Positions 12,870-25,200 of a DNA stretch of 64,000 bases are shown piece after piece. The notes below the pieces were generated by a model, which did not search any database, was not told the DNA's origin, and worked only from the letters and a program-made list of their open reading frames with translations. The DNA is from Phlebiopsis flavidoalba. Taxonomy: Eukaryota; Basidiomycota; Agaricomycetes; Polyporales; Phanerochaetaceae. How positions within the stretch are numbered: position 1 is the stretch's first letter; each line of letters begins with the position of its first letter. The stretch lies in contig JAOCPU010000001.1 of assembly GCA_035772785.1 (NCBI GenBank), forward strand, positions 2,666,001 through 2,730,000, written 5' to 3'. Both the position numbers and the translations under genes were made by a program.

Positions 12870-15800
12870 ACGATACAAACAATGTACATTTCAGACATGA
12901 CAACATATCAGACATGACATCAATCAGCGGGGTTATAATAGTTCAATGAGAGTTGCTGCGTCCTCGTCTATAGGCAATGAAGTAGACTCTACAAACGTTG
13001 CGCCATACATGAAAGACCACTTGACGTCGGTGATTCGAGGATATTGCCGCCGCCGACATACTCGCCGGTATTGAGGTCAGTCAAGCGCCGAGATGCCCGA
13101 CGCTCGCGCTCCCGTCCGTCCGCTGTTGTTGCCTGACATGCGTTAAGCACTTGACTAGTGCCCATCGTATGGGTAGAGTAGATGAAGCGAGCCGCCTTTA
13201 AAGAGGAATCGTTGTCGAAATCTGAAGTTTTCGTGTTGCCGAGAACGACGACGAGCGGAGGCAATTAAATCTCACTCGAACTCTGCTCCGCAAGAAAAAC
13301 AGCCCCGCCTCCGCTCGCTAGCTTTTCTGCTGACGCTCAACATCGACTTCTGTCCATTTTGCTTCCCCCCACTATGTCGCGTCAAACGGATGTGAGGCCC
13401 CTCGGAAAACAATCATCGCGCACCTCGCAGCCCGAAAAGCACCAAACTAGCCTCGCCGATGAGTGTAGAAGTCAGGGGACTGATATTTCGGCCACAGGGC
13501 TTCCGTAGTCCGACGGAGTGGGTCCGTCTATTACGTGCGGAGAAGAACTCGCGGGTATATGCGCATACAACGACGTCCCAAGTAGTTGCACAAGAGATCG
13601 CGCACGGATTACCTACCACTCTCTTCGCTTCGCCCACTGGCAACTGGGGGGCCAGTACGCCACAAGGACTTTAGACACAAGACACTAGGTCTGTCTGGAA
13701 CCCACACAACACACCTGGTCTAACGGGCACAGGTACAGACACAGGTCAAAACCGTTTATTGGCGATCCGTAAAGTCTTCATTGAAAATGACGGCCAGGCG
13801 GCAGCAGGCAGCTCATGAAAAGTGAATGGGTCAGTGGGCTACACAGTATACCACCGCGTAGCTTCGGTCCTCGCTCCCTTTAACGTGCGTACAAACCATC
13901 TGTTACCATATGGAGAGTATTCAGCACATCGAATGTACATAGGACTCACGCATATACCCCAGGGCAAAAATGCTAGCTGTGCCCGGCGGCGTGTGTGAAG
14001 TGCAGCGCCGGTCGAGAGTTTGGGGGCATAGCGTCAGAGAGAGCATGCTAGAAAAGTGTTCGTATGGTGTCCGCTCGATTCGACCGTGAAGCTGATAGAC
14101 TACCATAGGCTCCGATATCCACGCCCGACTATATGAAGCCGTGTCGTCAATTACGATCGCTCGACACGAAGGAGGCCTATCAAGCAGCACCATCCCTCTG
14201 AACAGCCTTTGTCTCTTACGGCCAGCGACGGTCTACCCGTCGGAAAGGCTCCCTGAAGCATATGCGTGTACCAAGGCTGGACAAGCGGCGTCGTGGTTGA
14301 CTAGTGAAGCCTCCGCACGGCACGCAGTACCGTCATAATAGCTCGCACTCCGACCCTTCCACTGCCTCCATGGACTCCGCCAGCGATCTTTTTGGCATGT
14401 AGGGTTTCCAGTGCGTACCAGTTACGACCCCATCGCGTGTCGACATTATCCTTCCTCTCGACTCCCGCTGCTCCAAGGTCGTCCTACGAGCTCTCAAACA
14501 AGCTCAGAACCACACGGGCGACAACCAAAGACCCCTGGAGCTGTTTTCATCCTCGTGTGTGATCCCTCCTCGTCGTCGTGACCGTAACGGAGAACGTCTA
14601 CCCGTTGTGTGGAACGAAGCACCGCGGTGGTAGTTCTGGTGCCTAGCGTTGCCCGTCTGTTGCCACCGAGGAAGCGGCTTTTTCCAGGGCCAATACAGAC
14701 GGAGTTTCCAAGACCACGCGGAGCCGATTGGTAGTAGGGAAAAAGCGGGAGGGAAAAAGGGCCTGAGTACATGGACAGGAGGATGTCAGGCTGTACTGGT
14801 CGTCCGTCGCCGACAGACAAACTGTCGTGACATCTCGGGCGAGAGCAGGGAACATCACGCCCGTAGGAAAACGCCTCACAGAGCGCAGATGGGGCCCGTC
14901 TGTGACGGTCTGATGGCAAGGAATGGAGCAAGGGAGGAAAACCGCCCCGCAAACAGAGCCGGCGAAAAGATATTACTCGCTCGTCGCCGCCTCCTCATGT
15001 CGGACCAGTTCGTCCCACAGGGAATTCGCGCTGAGGCCCAAAGTTCGACGTTCGCCCGACTCCCTCCCGCGGCGCGACGCTTTGCGAGCGGAAACCGCCC
15101 CGGCCGCGGCAGCTGCATCACTGAGGGGATGTGACTTTTCTCGGGATCTGAGATAGCACTGTCACCATCCCATGCACCCGCGTCCAAGTGGGCCGCCTCT
15201 CCAGACTGCGACCTCCTTCTCACCGGCCGCTCGCCCGTCGTGCTCTGATCACGCTCTTGTCGACTAGGATCGACGAGAAGGCTCGCCGTGGGCATCGCAC
15301 CGTGGACGAGATGGTTTCGAATGCAGAAGGCACCCTGTCTCCATGTCCGTGGCAGACATTGTCACTTGATGGACGAGCGATGGGCCTTATCGCTCCGTCA
15401 GCGTCGACGAGAACAAGGCCAAAGCGACGGAAATACCTCTAGGGGGCGATTCTCCGTGTCCTCGTGCGGCGACCTGGGAGTTTCGGCCTACCAGTGCATC
15501 TTCGCATCTTGGTTCGTACCGCGCACTTCGGCAATATCCACACTTCGTGCACACACTGCTGAATACAATTTGCGGTTCCAGGATTGCGATGGGGCGCGCA
15601 ATCCGAGCCACAGAAGAGTTTGTGCTCACTACTATGAGCAGAAGGCCAGTCCCAGCGCGGCCCGCACGGCCAATAATCGTTGCTTGATAGCGGCTCATGT
15701 CATCTAAAAGGGTAGATACGCTCAGATAACTGTTCGCACACGAACCCCAGGAGGTTAGTATATAGTGTTACGTACTGATAAATGACTCCCCTCATACGAA

Positions 15801-17570
15801 GAGTTGTTGAACTCTATGGCAAGGTGCGGGGCGCGCACGTTCATTGCGTATCTGCGACAGCTGCAAATGGTGAGTCTAAAGCATACGAAAATTGGCTTTT
15901 TGCTAACCTAAAGGAGCGTAGACGTATGAGCCATAGTACACTGCTGAGTACACAAACAATTTCCGTGATGACAGCTTACATCACTACACGAACAGCCCTT
16001 TCAGAGTCGGCCAATCGTCCCGAGACGTGGCAAGTCCGCTCGCGCACCGACGATCTCAGACCACCGTAGAGTTCGACTAGAATCCACGGTGAATGCTACA
16101 TGCGCATCGTCAGTTACAAGCTACCGATGTAGCGACCACTTGCCTTCAAACATCTGGCACCGACGCGTCAAACCACATCCTCTTCGTCCTCGACATGATT
16201 CATCATCCAGTCGATCTTATTTTCTAGCCTTGCCGGTGGTACAGCGCAACTTCAGCGTGGTACCAGGATCCTCGTGTTCAGCGGAAATAGACATTACGAC
16301 TGCAGTGAAAAAAGGGAAAGTCGCCCGGACCGACCGTCCCTCAGTGGGTAAAACTCCCGGCACGGTGTAGCCTACCGGAGCCATGCGCCGTCCTCAGCCT
16401 CAAGCAAACATCCTCCCAACAAAGCACTCGCTATACTCCAGGATGGACCGAGCACCGTGCCCACAAGCTCCTGGAGGATGACGAGAGAGCCGCAAATGGT
16501 CGTCTGTGATACCCGAGCGTCAGAACTCCCGCCTCCCTCTCGCGACACTCTCCACCGGACCACACCTCCAGCCAGCTCATCTGCTAGTCTCGTAGATATT
16601 CAACGTCTCAGGAGACCGGCGATCAAGATTAGCGACCGCGCTAACCCGTCAAGGCCAATAAAAACCGGAACATACGTCCCACCCAACCATCGCAGAAAAA
16701 TCGCCAAACAAATCCCGAGGAACAAAACCAAACCACGCCGTGTGTGCCTATTGTCGCCCGTGGGTCCACGGCGGCGCGACACGGGCCATCCGTCCTGTCA
16801 TCTCCCTCTCTTCAGCACACACAGCTCTCCGTCCTTCCCAGGCCCGCGCTCGCCTCCCGCCCGGTCCGTCCTGCCGCCCTTCTCCTTCCGTTCGAACCTT
16901 CGCCACAACCCACCCCATAGGAGGCCAATAGCACCCGTCGCGCGTCGTATCGTCCGCGTGAGGCCCGACTACCGCCGCACGACGATGCTTGGGGACGACT
17001 CCGGCCGCAGAGAATCGCATGGGGTGACGCGCGGAGACGCAAGGCTCCGCCGCGCGCGAGCCGCTGGGAACGGTGCGCAAAGTCAGCGACGCTGTTACGG
17101 TTTCGGGGGGCGCCTGTGTGCGGTATTCGTATTTTTGCGCGCGGGAGGAGATTGTGTGCACGAGAGCGCTGCGTCGCAAGGGCTTCATCGCGCGATGGCT
17201 CGAGAGTGCGAATTCGAACACCTTTCGAGCGGTTCGAGATGTTCTTGCTGGCGCCGTCAAAGAGGCACATCGAGTACTAGTTCTTCCAAATGCATTTGAG
17301 ATTAGATTGAGTGTATATTGCTCATATAGCGTAATAAACACTCTTAATTCACAGCTTTGTTAATGCAAAGCCAACAGCGTCATATATAAATCAAGAAACC
17401 AGCCTAGATACTGTACATGATAGAGATACGACAGGCGAGACGAGGACGACAAGTTATGGAAAACACAGGGCAAATATTGGTTAGAGGAGCGCGCGTATAT
17501 TTGAGAAGAAAAAAAGGGAATCAAGAAAAGAGACAACGCAGGAACAGATCGACGATAAAGCTGGTCACGC
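12870..17570. other. About 4.7 kb without a confidently assigned gene
   Basis: A minus-strand frame at 12989-13264 (starts MPPLVVVLGNTKTSDF, contains LNTGEYVGGGNI) reads like protein but is unidentified. A CT-rich leader (13300-13370) precedes an ATG at 13375. The long frames at 14494-15134 and 16457-17341 overlap on both strands in GC-rich DNA and carry no recognisable domain. The stretch 16740-16930 is strongly pyrimidine-rich on the plus strand. Confidence 0.4.
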
Positions 17571-18645
17571 TTACCCGGCCTTGACGTGTCCGCTGACACT
17601 GGCCATCCCCACACCCGAGTATCCCTTCCATCCTGGGGTCGCGACGCGCGGCGTTAGGGTCCAAGCCCTGATGGCCCATCTCCTGGCCGGGCCTCGCGCT
17701 GAGGCGGGGACTGAGGCGGAGGCGCCGGGGGCTTTGCATAGGCGGCCTGGGGCGGATAGGCGAAGGGCATCCCGGGCGGGGCCATCGCGATCGGCTGGCC
17801 GTCTGCACGAGCCGCAGGCGGGGGCGCAGGGAGCATGTACGGCATGGCAGCCCCTGGGTAGGGCTGCGGCGCGTACGGCGCGAGGAAGGTGGCGGGGTAG
17901 AACCCCGCCGGGTATCCTGGGGTTTCGCCCTCTTGGCCCTGTACTTGAGGCGGCGGCCATGGGAATCGGCGCGAAGTAGTACTGGGGGTAGTACGCGGGG
18001 GCTTCCACACCGGGCTTTCGAGGGCGGGGGGCCGCGGGGTACTGGCCGAAAAAAAAAACCCAGCCGGGTAGCCGATGGGGCTGCGCATGTAGGGCATGGG
18101 CGGGTTCGTACTAGGTGGCGGCCCGATGGCGGCCGGCGTGATCATGGCCGGCGGGGCAGACGGGTCGATCTGCGGGTCGACGCTGTTGGCTGCGCGATCC
18201 GTTTAAACGTAAGAACATCGTCATTACAGGGGTCGGGGGCGGGCAAGGAGGAGGTACAATGGGAGACGGCGCATGAGTGAGATGCTTACCTTTTCCATCG
18301 CGCTTCTTGTAAGGACCCCTCTTAATCCCTTTCTGTCGCTCCTTGCGCTGGGAATCAAACGCATTCCTCAGCGATGCCGTACTTTGACGCAACGGAGACA
18401 CGGGCGGGCGTCGTCGCATTTCTTGCACGCCTTCTGGCAGTTGGTGCAGGCGTTTCTTGACCTGCCTGCGCTTTGTGCGAGCAGGCTGGGTGGGCACCAT
18501 GCCGGGCGGGAACGGATACATGTGCAATGGGCCATGCCAGAGTAGGTGGTGATGGGGTGCATGGTCATGGGCAGGGCTGAGCGGAGGCAGCGTCGGAGGT
18601 AGACTGGGCGGCGCGGTCCTCGTTGTCCTGGGCTGCGTCGGACAT
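17571..18645 (-). CDS. Zn(II)2Cys6 transcription factor with Pro/Tyr-rich C-terminus
   Basis: A fungal binuclear-zinc-cluster DNA-binding protein, acting in the nucleus. From MSDAAQDNEDRAAQS the frame leads to TKRRQVK and the cluster NACTNCQKACKKCDDARP followed by CLRCVK and YGIAEEC. The six zinc-ligand cysteines have normal spacing. A basic tail follows: DSQRKERQKGIKRGPYKKR. A GTAAGC...GCAG intron fits 18190-18289. The C-terminal half is rich in Pro, Ala and Tyr (YPQYYFAPIPM, FYPATFLAPYAP). As read, the cluster is broken by one-base gains in short A or T runs on either side of it, and a run of ten A (18049-18058) breaks the C-terminal part. Target genes are unknown. Confidence 0.88.
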
Positions 18646-19144
18646 GACTGGGTTGAGAGGCAAAGCGTGTGACGGAGCTGGGAACGGGCGTGGTGGATAA
18701 GCGCCCAAGGAGGCCGAGAACAACCATTATAAGACCCCGTTCCAACGACAGGCTGTCCTGCATTCAAGATTCTCTTCCCTGTCCCCCTCCGAATGAAAAC
18801 GAGGCAACTCAGGGTTTGACGCTCACCTGGATGCGGTTCGTGGGACACGTCCCGGGGTGGCAGCGGTCTTGTGCTGCCGAGGACGGGGGCGGCACACAGT
18901 GTGGGCTGTGTGCCCGAGGACGAGGGGCTGCTGGCATGGGGGCGACGACGGTGAGCGGTCGGGAGCACGACGAGGGGGGGAGACCGAGACGATACGCGAC
19001 GCCACGCACACGAGCGAACAAGAAACGCCGATGATCAAGCTGAGATCGGCGACGACGACGAGCGCTGCTCCGACTCAAGTGGCAGGGGACGGGGCACGGA
19101 CGGTGGGCGCGGAGGGTTTTTGAGTACAAAGTCCGCCCCGCCCC

Positions 19145-19152
19145 CTTATATA
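19145..19152 (-). promoter_or_regulatory. TATA-like box upstream of the Zn2Cys6 gene
   Basis: TATATAAG reads toward the zinc-cluster gene, about 500 nt before its ATG, next to a GC-rich stretch. Position and orientation suggest a promoter with a long 5' leader. Inferred from sequence only. Confidence 0.4.
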
Positions 19153-19154
19153 GG

Positions 19155-22100
19155 CTCTGACGGGCGTCTCCTGGGCCTCCCACCGCTCGTCGCTGTCTTC
19201 GCTGCTCTCGCTTCGACGACCACCTTCGGCTGCGACGTGCGAGCTCTTACGGCAACTCTTTTCTCTCGCTCGTCCACCACACCACCGAATTACGTGCAGC
19301 CTCTGCCACATCTCACTCCGCCACCCATCCAGCGCTGCTCTCACCTTTTAAAAACACCGCAACCACGCTCGTCGGGCATCCCCGTCCATCGCCGCCGTAC
19401 GGCATCGTCCCACAACCCACTCTCTGTTCCTGTGTTCCTATGTTCTGACCTATGTCGTCTTCTCCTGCCGCTCTTTCTAGCCTACGCACGCCGATATATC
19501 GCAAAGCCCCCCCCCAGCTGACCGCCGCATTCATACGCCCCGCACAAGGTTACGGTTTGCCGCTGAGAACGTCCTTTTCTTAGGTTCAGTCGCGACGGCG
19601 AACGCCTCTGCCGCGTCCAGTCGGCGCGAGGCTCATCACACGACGTGTCTTCGTCATTCATCACCGCCAGCCGTGTATCTCCCCAGTCCCCCAGGCCGTC
19701 GCCCACCCCTCGACCCTGCCGATCCGTCGACCGCGGACGGCCGCAACACATCGCGAGCCCGCGCCTGTCTGCGCCCAGAACCCCCCCCCCCCCCCCCCTC
19801 CGCGAGCCCCCGCCGCGGGCCATTCGCATCATTCAGCCCTAGCCGTTGCATTTGCCCTAAGCGGCGCGCAGAGAAGACGTCTGATTAGCGTCGCGGGGAG
19901 GCGAGTAGCAGGGCATACAGTCCGCGGAGGAGAGCGCGTATTTACGTCAGGCGACTGCTGTGGGTACGCGAAGGTGTGTGCACCAATACCCTCCCAGAGC
20001 TCTCAATGCTCGCCGCATGCATCGCCACCTACCGTGGACGGCCAGACAAACATTATCAAGAGGCCGGACGCATGCCTCTGCCCTTTCCAGGAGCCCGCAA
20101 GCACGGAATCGCACCGCTCGCATCATTCAAAGCGTTATGCCCTTTTTTCGAGATGAACTTTATAGGACGGGCGAAATAAACCTTGGCTGTCACATCTACA
20201 AATTCGCTTCTGACAATATGTAATGCGCTAGTAAATAGCATACATTGGACCCTCGCTGAATATACAGAATTTCATCGACTCCATCGTTCGCCGTTGGAGT
20301 CGTTTTTTAACTTGAATAATGTCGAGTGCATATATGCAGGACTGAGTCATCCAACAATAGTCATCCTAAGCGCGCCCACGCGCAATGGCTGATGTCAGAC
20401 GCGCGACGCGACGCGTTCGCTGCCATGTCCACCGTATAATATTGCGTCGGCGCGTCGTTCTACACAGCATAGACGCGCGAAAAAAACCCTCTGACCTGCT
20501 GTATATAAGGTGCACGATGCCCCCACGCCTCCCACGACCTCAGTGTTTCCCTGTTCACCCGACACGTTCTCCTGCACCTTTGCGCCCTCTGCTTTCTTCT
20601 CCATCCCCTACCTTTACTTCAACCGCTTGTTTGCTAGTGCGATAGTGCGCAAGTATAAAATCTGCATGTATAGTAACGGTATGCACAGGTTGCTTTTAGC
20701 GATCATTGAGAAGGCTCAGTACTGAATCCTCCGAGCGAGTCGGGCCTTCAAGTCGTTATAGGAGACCATGTGAGCGTGAATATTTGTATAGCTGCATATC
20801 ATCTCCTTTGATGTGTAAGGGCATACTCTTTTAGAAGAATATGAGGTCAATTGAGTGTCTTCAATGCGCATATAGCGACACAAGTAGCCAGCACCGACGT
20901 TTTCGTGTGCATATCCAAATAGACTCTCTGGCATGTTAAGTTGGGCGCTTATCCAATACCGCCAGTTAGTGCTATACTCTGCTATTTCCGTCTAAGTGCC
21001 AAGTATACTTACCTACCAATCAACAGGTCAAAGGCACTGCAAGCTTCTGTCGTTCAAAATTTTTGGCTCAAGGTCCTAGTGTCTGCACTAAGCTTTCTGA
21101 CAAAATCTTATCATAGCGCTATTGATTGAGAGTTTCTATGTCCCAGCCTTGTGTGAATGTAAATGCACAGCTTGAACGTCCTTGGAAATGATATGCTGAC
21201 AATAGAACCTTTTCTGTTGCTCTACTTCTTAGAGTTCCTGTTACGCTGCCAGAACTTCGCGCCGGCGTGCATCTTCGGCATGTGCCGTAGACTTTCCTAG
21301 CCCAAGTAGATAGTATGATAGTATGAAACTATGTCTTGCTGCCGTTAACATTGTACCTAGCTCAAAGCAGAGTTATACTAATCTCGAATGCCCAATTTTA
21401 TGTCTGTCAACGTCTCGATTCCGATTCCCTGATAGAATCGGTTATGGCGGCCATTTAGCCGCCTGTAGCATTTTGCGCTTTATTTCACCCATTACATAGA
21501 GTCCAAATGCTAGGGAAGTCATTTTTGTCTACATTTTTTGTACAGATATAAGCATTCCATCGGGTTATTTGCTGGTGCCGTTCAGCCCAGCTAGATCTGT
21601 TACCGTATGTCGCACACAGCTGGTGAATGTCAGTAGGCATATACTATACACATCACATGCTTCCAATCTGAGCATACATTCTGTTTCAGTAGATACATTC
21701 GGCAGTTAATAAACTAGAGCTACCTGACAGACTACAGGCCGTTCGACTGGCAATGACCAGCATGCTTGAAAGATCCGGATACCGATTGGACCCGGTGTGA
21801 TTTTCTGTATAAGGTAGCGAGTTAATTCTCTATGAATCTACCCCACGTCCCCATCCAGGGGAATTGGCGGTAGGTACAGCGATAGCGTAGCAGACTACCA
21901 CTAAAACTTGAAAGCATCTCGCTTTGCAAGTGAAACAATGAGCACGCTTAGCGCCAAGACACAAAATACGCCCAAATACTGTGCCACGTTCTTGTCGTTG
22001 GCAATTGCGCCTTTGCGAAATGACCGTCTGTCTGACAAGGCTCACCAACACCTGAGCCGGTCGACAGCACCAGTTTATATCGCTTTTTCGCTCTCCTGGC

Positions 22101-22216
22101 TTATCGTTCAAGGCGGGCCACACCGCGTGGTGCTTGCAGCATCCAGATCGCTCCCCATTTCGCCGTCTTTCCTCGGTCTTTCCTTACTTTAGTTCGCTCG
22201 TTACCCTCTCTCCCAA
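19155..22216. other. Intergenic, promoter-like and empty DNA
   Basis: CT-rich leader-like DNA lies at 19160-19480. An ATG at 19452 opens a frame starting MSSSPAALSSLRTP that leads nowhere recognisable. A C18 run lies at 19781-19798. From 20650 to 22100 the DNA is AT-richer with only short frames. I see no gene here. CT-rich leader sequence resumes just before the kinase start at 22217. Confidence 0.45.
20502..20509 (+). promoter_or_regulatory. TATA-like box
   Basis: A perfect TATATAAG is followed by a pyrimidine-rich leader and an ATG at 20518 that opens only 42 codons. It looks like a core promoter, but I cannot identify a gene behind it. Confidence 0.35.
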
Positions 22217-25200
22217 ATGCCTTCATCGCCCGAACCACACTTCAACGACACCCACCAATCCCACACCACGGGCGCAGCAAGAGGAAAGAGAGACCCCCCG
22301 CACTCGATTTCAAGGACCCCAGCTCTGCCGACGAACCACGCCCAGACCGCGAACGGCCCGACATCATGATGCCTCTTCTCAGGTGAATACAGCACGCCTT
22401 TCTCCCCAAACCTCGCCTCCCGCGAGCCTGACAACCCCTCGCCACCAGCCTGTGCTCCACGTCTCCAACATCGACCCTGACGACGACGACGAAGACGACG
22501 AGGACTGAGCTCGCGGTGCCCCGCTCCGCGTCGGCCACCTGTCCCCCTGGACCCGTACTACTTTGGTGTGAGCACGCCCAGCGAGTCCCCCGTGCCGGCC
22601 TCCTCGCCGATGCCGCCTCCGCTCGCCCTCAAGACACCCGAGCTTGGGGCCATACAACGACCCCATCACGCCTCGCAAGGACCCAGCTGCTATCGACAGG
22701 CGTGGACTCGTGGGTGTAGGCGAGTTGACGACCCCACGCTGGGCGCGGGGCGAAAGAAAAGCTCGTGTTGAATTGGACGAAACGGTTAGAGGAGGCGCGG
22801 GACGAGGAAGAGGGCCGTGGTATGAGAATCAAGTTCTTGCGGTAGATGAGGAGAAGGAGCCGGATTTGCCTGATAGCCCGTGGACAATCGAGGCCATCGA
22901 CGGAGAGCAGGACGACCTGGATGAGGCAAGTATTCTTTTGTCGCTCCCCGAAAAGCTGCGTGTAACACCGTCTTGCCAGTTTCTGATGTCCAACCACCGC
23001 CACGTTCCCTGCGTACGAAGCGCTCGATCGCAGACGAAAGTGGAGGCGAAGAGATCCTCTACCCCCGCCGACAACCTACTGCTCCTCCCCAGCCTCCACC
23101 TGCGGTCGAAGCCGAGCCGTCGCCTGCCGTGCAGAAGTCGTCTCTCGGCGAAGCGCCCGTCCCTCCAAGCGCGTTTGGCGACCCCCAACCAGCGACCGAG
23201 GAAACGCACTTCCGAAGAGTTCGAGCTCGACTACACAACTGGCGTCATGACCTCGAAGCATTCTCCGTCTGCGTCTGCCGGCTCTTCCAAGGACAAGGAC
23301 AAGGTGCGCCCGGCACAGGAGTCTTGGCCCCGGTATTCCATCTTCGGCGAGCTCCAGTACCAGAGACAAGACACGAGACTCCGGGAAAGACACGTTGTCG
23401 GTCAACACCAGACACTCGAGGCAGGTCTCGCGCCAGCTCGTCTTCCAGCAGTCACGGAGACCCTCACTCGTCCCATCACTCGCGTCGGCTGCATACATCC
23501 GATTATTCCCCACTTGCCGCCCTCGCCAGGTCCTCGTCTATACAGCACTTCCTGCGTCACACCAACTCAACAAGCAATGCAACCGCCAGCGCGCTCATGC
23601 TTTCAAAGAACAATCAGGACACTCGGCCTCAACATCGACATCCCACGTCGCCCACTCGCTCCTCCGTGGAACTCAGGAAGGTTGGTCCGACATGGACGAT
23701 CAGGCGACAGTCGAGGCGCTACGCAAACTAGATGGCGTCTCCGGCAAGTCAGCTCGGGCGCGCTCCAGCATCGGTGCGCACAGCAGAGTTGGGAGCAGTA
23801 GTCGGTCGAGTACGCCTGCAAAGGCCGGCAACCAATGGGAGGGCGTTGAGAACCGCCGGACGAGCCGCCTTGGGAGCTCGCACGGCTCTATCTCTGGCAA
23901 GGAATAAGCTCAAGGACCCCCAGCGCATTGGTACTCGGCATTGGCGTTGGTGATGTCGCCAGTCGAGCCCGAGGTTAGTCGCCATGTAGAGGAGCCGAGG
24001 CACCAGAGCTCGCCTACCCCTGAAAAAGCGAAGAGCACACTTCGCTCACACAGCGCGCGAGCTTCACGCCCAAGCGTGGATCCGCGTCTTCAACGAACTA
24101 CTATACGAGCACGCCCACGACGAGCTCGCGCGACTCGGCTTCCTTGTCCGCGGCAACGAGCGCTACGTCCCCTGCTGCCTCAGGTGGTCGCCAATCTAAT
24201 AACAAGGAGGAGCAACAGTGCCGGCAGTGATGATATATCGAATCATTCTTTGGACCCCGCGACACAGCGGGACCGGAGCGGCTGCTGCGCTAGCCGCCCC
24301 CAGTGGACATCATTGAGGAGAGCTCGGTTCCCCCTGTGCCATCCTCTGCCCAAGGAACTGTCTAATCTCAAGTCCCAACAACATGCCAGCCGGGAGCGTG
24401 GTTATTCCCATCTCAGATAGTGATGAACAGCCTCGACATGTTCCCCAGCTGGACCCTGCAGTGTCCCTTGATGTGCCAGTCTTTTTTCTACGCCCCTCTA
24501 AACGTCATTCGCAAAAGCCTGCGGCATCCTCGAGCTCTAACGACCCCGCATAAGGCCCGTCAAAAGAAATGGAGTTTCTTCTCAAACCCTCCTCGAAAGA
24601 AGGCTTGTCACGTCTCCAATCGCAATCGTCTATGAAAGACCGCGATTCTAAATCGGGTGGCATCGTGCTCAGCTCCCCGAGCGCTGAGCTTCACCCAACA
24701 GCTTCGTAAGTCGACCTCGCGGGATCATCCCATCGTGCCATCGACCGCGCGCAAGCATAATCTGGTGAGGACTGGACGCAAGCACGTCAATGTGGACGCT
24801 ACGATGGGCCTCTGCGTCCTCGTCTCGTTTCGCTTCCTCTATGGGCTCGACGAACTCACACCAATGTCGCCTCCCGGCATCCGCGCCACCGCCCCGATCA
24901 CGACCTCGAAAACGCCTTTGATCGCCGTCGTCCCAAGTCGTTCCGAGATCCGCCTCTAGTTCTAGCACGAACCTCACGGCTTCTCTGCCGCCGGTGCACT
25001 TCAGCAGACCCCCCTCAGTCCTTCGTCCTTCTATCCGGAGGGGTCCGTTCGACGAACGGCTCACTCCGTCGTCGATATCTTTTCTGCCCGCCGCTCGTCT
25101 TCGCACAGTCCATGCAAATGCCCCCGCACTGGTGTCCCCTCTTCTTCTTCTCCCACGTAACTCCTTCGTCCACTTCCAACACGCAACCGTGTGCGCGTCC

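Noticed and set aside
14494..15295. Long overlapping open frames on both strands (139-161 codons)
   Set aside because: GC-rich DNA suppresses stops in several frames at once. No domain, splice pattern or protein-like composition favours one frame.
16457..17341. 280-codon plus frame and 197-codon minus frame
   Set aside because: Arg/Ser/Pro-rich translation of pyrimidine-rich DNA. No recognisable motif, and both strands are open.
18111..18968. 285-codon minus frame covering the zinc-cluster gene
   Set aside because: It is a shadow produced by frame shifts. The zinc-ligand cysteines lie in a different frame.
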